From positions 1 to 7,166 of the forward strand of contig CAJTMW010000046.1 of NCBI GenBank assembly GCA_910577275.1: a DNA stretch of 7,166 bases, written 5' to 3'. A model generated the notes under the pieces. The model made no database searches. It was not told the DNA's origin and saw only the letters and a program-made list of their open reading frames with translations. Shown here in pieces: positions 6,139-7,166 of the stretch. Source of the DNA: an uncultured Lachnospiraceae bacterium. Its GTDB lineage: Bacteria; Bacillota; Clostridia; Lachnospirales; Lachnospiraceae. Position numbers and translations under genes: made by a program. Every line of letters begins with the position of its first letter. The first letter of the stretch is position 1.

Positions 6139-6171
6139 CCCCCTTCCCTCCTGTTTTTAAGTCTCGCAGGT

Positions 6172-6195
6172 TGTGGACAGAATCAACATTCTGAC
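6172..6195 (+). repeat. Left inverted repeat / recombination site of the switch
   Basis: It pairs with 6417-6440 at 22 of 24 positions, with an 18-bp perfect core (6178-6195). The core contains CAGAAT-CAAC-ATTCTG: two 6-bp arms in inverted orientation around an asymmetric 4-bp centre, as expected of a tyrosine-recombinase core site. The asymmetric centre gives the site a direction. Confidence 0.92.
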
Positions 6196-6228
6196 TATTA
6201 ACTCCGGCCTTAAAGGGTAATTTTTCCC

Positions 6229-6268
6229 GCCGGTAAGGGCAAAATTTTCTTTTCCGGCACATTTTTTT
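6229..6268 (+). terminator. Rho-independent terminator candidate inside the invertible segment
   Basis: GCCGG (6229-6233) pairs with CCGGC (6254-6258), extended by weaker AA/TT and G-T pairs, and is followed by ATTTTTTT (6261-6268). It reads rightward as shown. After inversion it would read leftward just past the recombinase gene and before the flipped promoter, so it could end recombinase transcripts in the ON state. Confidence 0.5.
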
Positions 6269-6289
6269 AAAAAATATGAACGTAAAGAT

Positions 6290-6320
6290 AAGACCGCAAA
6301 AAATCTTTTTCTGCGGCCTT
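6290..6320 (-). terminator. Long hairpin inside the invertible segment; terminator candidate for leftward transcripts
   Basis: AAG-A-CCGCA-A-AAAA pairs with TTTT-C-TGCGG-C-CTT around a 3-nt loop. The two A-C mismatches in plus-sense RNA become G-U pairs in minus-sense RNA, giving a continuous ~14-bp stem followed by TTATCTTT-like sequence. In the present orientation it would face read-through from the recombinase gene and help keep the adhesin operon silent (inference). Confidence 0.45.
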
Positions 6321-6352
6321 GCTCTCCTGCGCCCAAAATTCATAAAATAATA

Positions 6353-6382
6353 TTGAAATTCTGAATTTGCCTGTGCTATAAT
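6353..6382 (+). promoter_or_regulatory. Strong promoter carried on the invertible segment
   Basis: TTGAAA (6353-6358) and a perfect TATAAT (6377-6382) are separated by 18 bp, with an extended -10 TGC (6374-6376) and an A/T-rich upstream region. It is the best promoter match in the window. As shown it would start near 6389 and transcribe rightward into the antisense strand of the recombinase gene, where no rightward gene is apparent. After inversion it would drive the adhesin operon. Confidence 0.85.
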
Positions 6383-6416
6383 AAATTCGTAGTATGTAAT
6401 GTGTTGTCTGGTTGTG

Positions 6417-6440
6417 GTCAGAATGTTGATTCTGCCTACA
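6417..6440 (-). repeat. Right inverted repeat / recombination site of the switch
   Basis: This is the inverted counterpart of 6172-6195. The perfect core is 6417-6434 and contains CAGAAT-GTTG-ATTCTG, whose centre is the reverse complement of the left site's CAAC. The outer 6 bp overlap the recombinase stop codon (6436-6438). Confidence 0.92.
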
Positions 6441-7166
6441 TTATCATCTTCATCATTTCCAGTTGTCTCGCATGTTCCTCCCCGGTTGTCAGCAGATAAA
6501 TCCTCGTTGTCTCTATCGAGCTGTGTCCCAGAACGTCTGCCAGCTTCACGATGTCCTTGCAGATTTTATAAAATGCCGTTGCAAACAGGTGGCGGAGGTT
6601 ATGGGGAAATACCTTGGTGCTTTCCACATCCGCCTTTTCGCAGAGTTCCTTCATCTCCCGCCAGATTTGCCGCCTCGAAAGGCTAGTCCCGTTTCTGGTA
6701 AGAAAGATTTCTCCCGTGGAGATGTTCTGCTCCTTTGCGTATTTCAGCAACTTTCGGCGGAGTTTTTCCGGCAGCATGATAAAGCGTATCTTTCCTTTCA
6801 AATCCACCTCCGCGCGCCCCGCCCTCGCCGCCTCCACCGTGATATAGGGCAGCTCGCTCACCCGGATTCCCGTGGCGCAGATAGTTTCCATCAGAAGCAT
6901 CAGACGCTCCTTCCCTTCCTTCTGCGCCGTGGTTATCAGACGTTCGAACTCTCCTTTTGTCAGCTCCTTTGACTGTGCCCTGAACATCCGGCGCTGGATA
7001 CGGAGAAATTTTACCCGCAGTTCCTGCCAGCCCATAAAGGAAAAGAAGCCGTTCAGAGCAGAAAGCTTTCCGTTTACGGTGACAGGCGCATATTCCTGTT
7101 TCTGCAAACGTTCTTTCCACTCTATAACAGCTTCTTTGGTTACCGGCCTGCCGCATAACCATTCGC
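6436..7166 (-). CDS. Tyrosine recombinase, likely invertase of the adjacent promoter switch; N-terminus off the window
   Basis: This is the C-terminal 242 residues of a protein inferred to be 281 residues long by alignment with the left copy (residues 40-281 visible). It is a compact tyrosine recombinase with all catalytic residues: R140 (ATGIRVSEL), K164 (LKGKIRF), H227 and R230 (PHNLRHLFAT), H253 (LGHSSIETT) and the nucleophile Y262 (TRIYLL). The reading frame runs open to the window edge. A TTG at 7107 could look like a start but is an internal leucine codon. Small, Xer-like recombinases beside an invertible promoter usually catalyse its inversion. The stop codon lies within the outer part of the right inverted repeat, so gene and site are physically coupled. 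Antisense transcription from the OFF-oriented promoter could dampen its own expression (inference). Confidence 0.95.
   Translation of the reverse strand, partial: EWLCGRPVTKEAVIEWKERLQKQEYAPVTVNGKLSALNGFFSFMGWQELRVKFLRIQRRMFRAQSKELTKGEFERLITTAQKEGKERLMLLMETICATGIRVSELPYITVEAARAGRAEVDLKGKIRFIMLPEKLRRKLLKYAKEQNISTGEIFLTRNGTSLSRRQIWREMKELCEKADVESTKVFPHNLRHLFATAFYKICKDIVKLADVLGHSSIETTRIYLLTTGEEHARQLEMMKMIM
6821..7166. repeat. Direct repeat, right copy (recombinase gene segment)
   Basis: It is 343/346 identical to bases 1-346. The three mismatches fall at third codon positions and are silent (Ser TCC/TCT, Leu TTA/TTG, Glu GAG/GAA). RecA-dependent exchange between the copies would delete or amplify the intervening 6.8-kb cassette. 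Confidence 0.97.

Larger units (their letters stand above)
6172..6440. mobile_element. Invertible promoter segment (phase-variation switch), shown in the OFF orientation
   Basis: Two 24-bp inverted repeats enclose 221 bp directly between a tyrosine recombinase gene and a surface-protein operon. The segment contains one strong promoter, pointing right in this sequence, and no gene. Recombination between oppositely oriented sites inverts the DNA between them. Position x maps to 12612 minus x, which would put the promoter -10 at 6230-6235 facing left and give a leader of about 330 nt to the adhesin start. Inversion leaves the recombinase coding sequence intact because the right repeat's 18-bp core begins just after its stop codon. 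The architecture matches invertible promoters of gut bacteria; inversion itself is not observed here. Confidence 0.9.

Noticed and set aside
6056..6343. A 95-codon minus-strand open frame crossing the left inverted repeat, starting inside the invertible segment
   Set aside because: No ribosome binding site precedes its ATG, the product has no domain character, and it runs through recombination site and leader RNA. Inversion would remove its start. Judged a chance frame.
6436..7107. Treating TTG at 7107 as the start of the right recombinase gene
   Set aside because: Alignment with the left copy shows the frame continuing with WKERLQ to the window edge; this TTG is a synonymous leucine codon (TTA in the other copy).

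Overview
The window is a compact, almost entirely minus-strand gene cassette of the kind found in Gram-positive gut Clostridia (Lachnospiraceae-like). That assignment rests on the strong AGGAGG-type ribosome binding sites, moderate GC, a class B sortase, a Pro-rich wall-spanning surface protein and a Clostridia-style GEMM riboswitch. It is an inference; nothing here fixes the species.

Layout in transcription order (right to left). A tyrosine recombinase gene (6436-7166, start outside the window) ends exactly at a 24-bp inverted repeat. Its partner repeat lies at 6172-6195. The ~221 bp between the repeats holds a near-consensus promoter with an extended -10, plus two hairpins. This is a site-specific invertible promoter. 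In the orientation shown the promoter points right, away from the surface operon and antisense to the recombinase gene, so the operon is read as OFF. After inversion the promoter would start transcription near 6223 and run left through a ~330-nt leader. That leader contains an 8-codon upstream ORF, a cyclic-di-GMP-I (GEMM) riboswitch aptamer (about 5945-6040), a terminator-like hairpin sharing its 5' arm with the aptamer 3' strand, and a further hairpin abutting the Shine-Dalgarno sequence.

The operon then encodes a 1086-residue cell-wall-anchored adhesin-like protein (2633-5893), a class B sortase (1728-2531), a secreted transglutaminase-like protein (825-1700) and a 58-residue protein of unknown function (576-752). 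The window closes with the start of a second recombinase gene (1-461). Its overlap with the right-hand copy is 343/346 bp identical, and all three differences are synonymous.

Working model (inference): the recombinase flips the promoter, giving a heritable ON/OFF choice. In ON cells cyclic-di-GMP sets expression through the riboswitch. The sortase then attaches the adhesin through its APETG signal, and the transglutaminase-like enzyme may process or cross-link surface protein. DNA inversion stacked on a second-messenger riboswitch in front of a self-contained surface-display cassette, bounded by near-identical recombinase genes, is the most notable feature. The cassette may be one of several copies in the genome.
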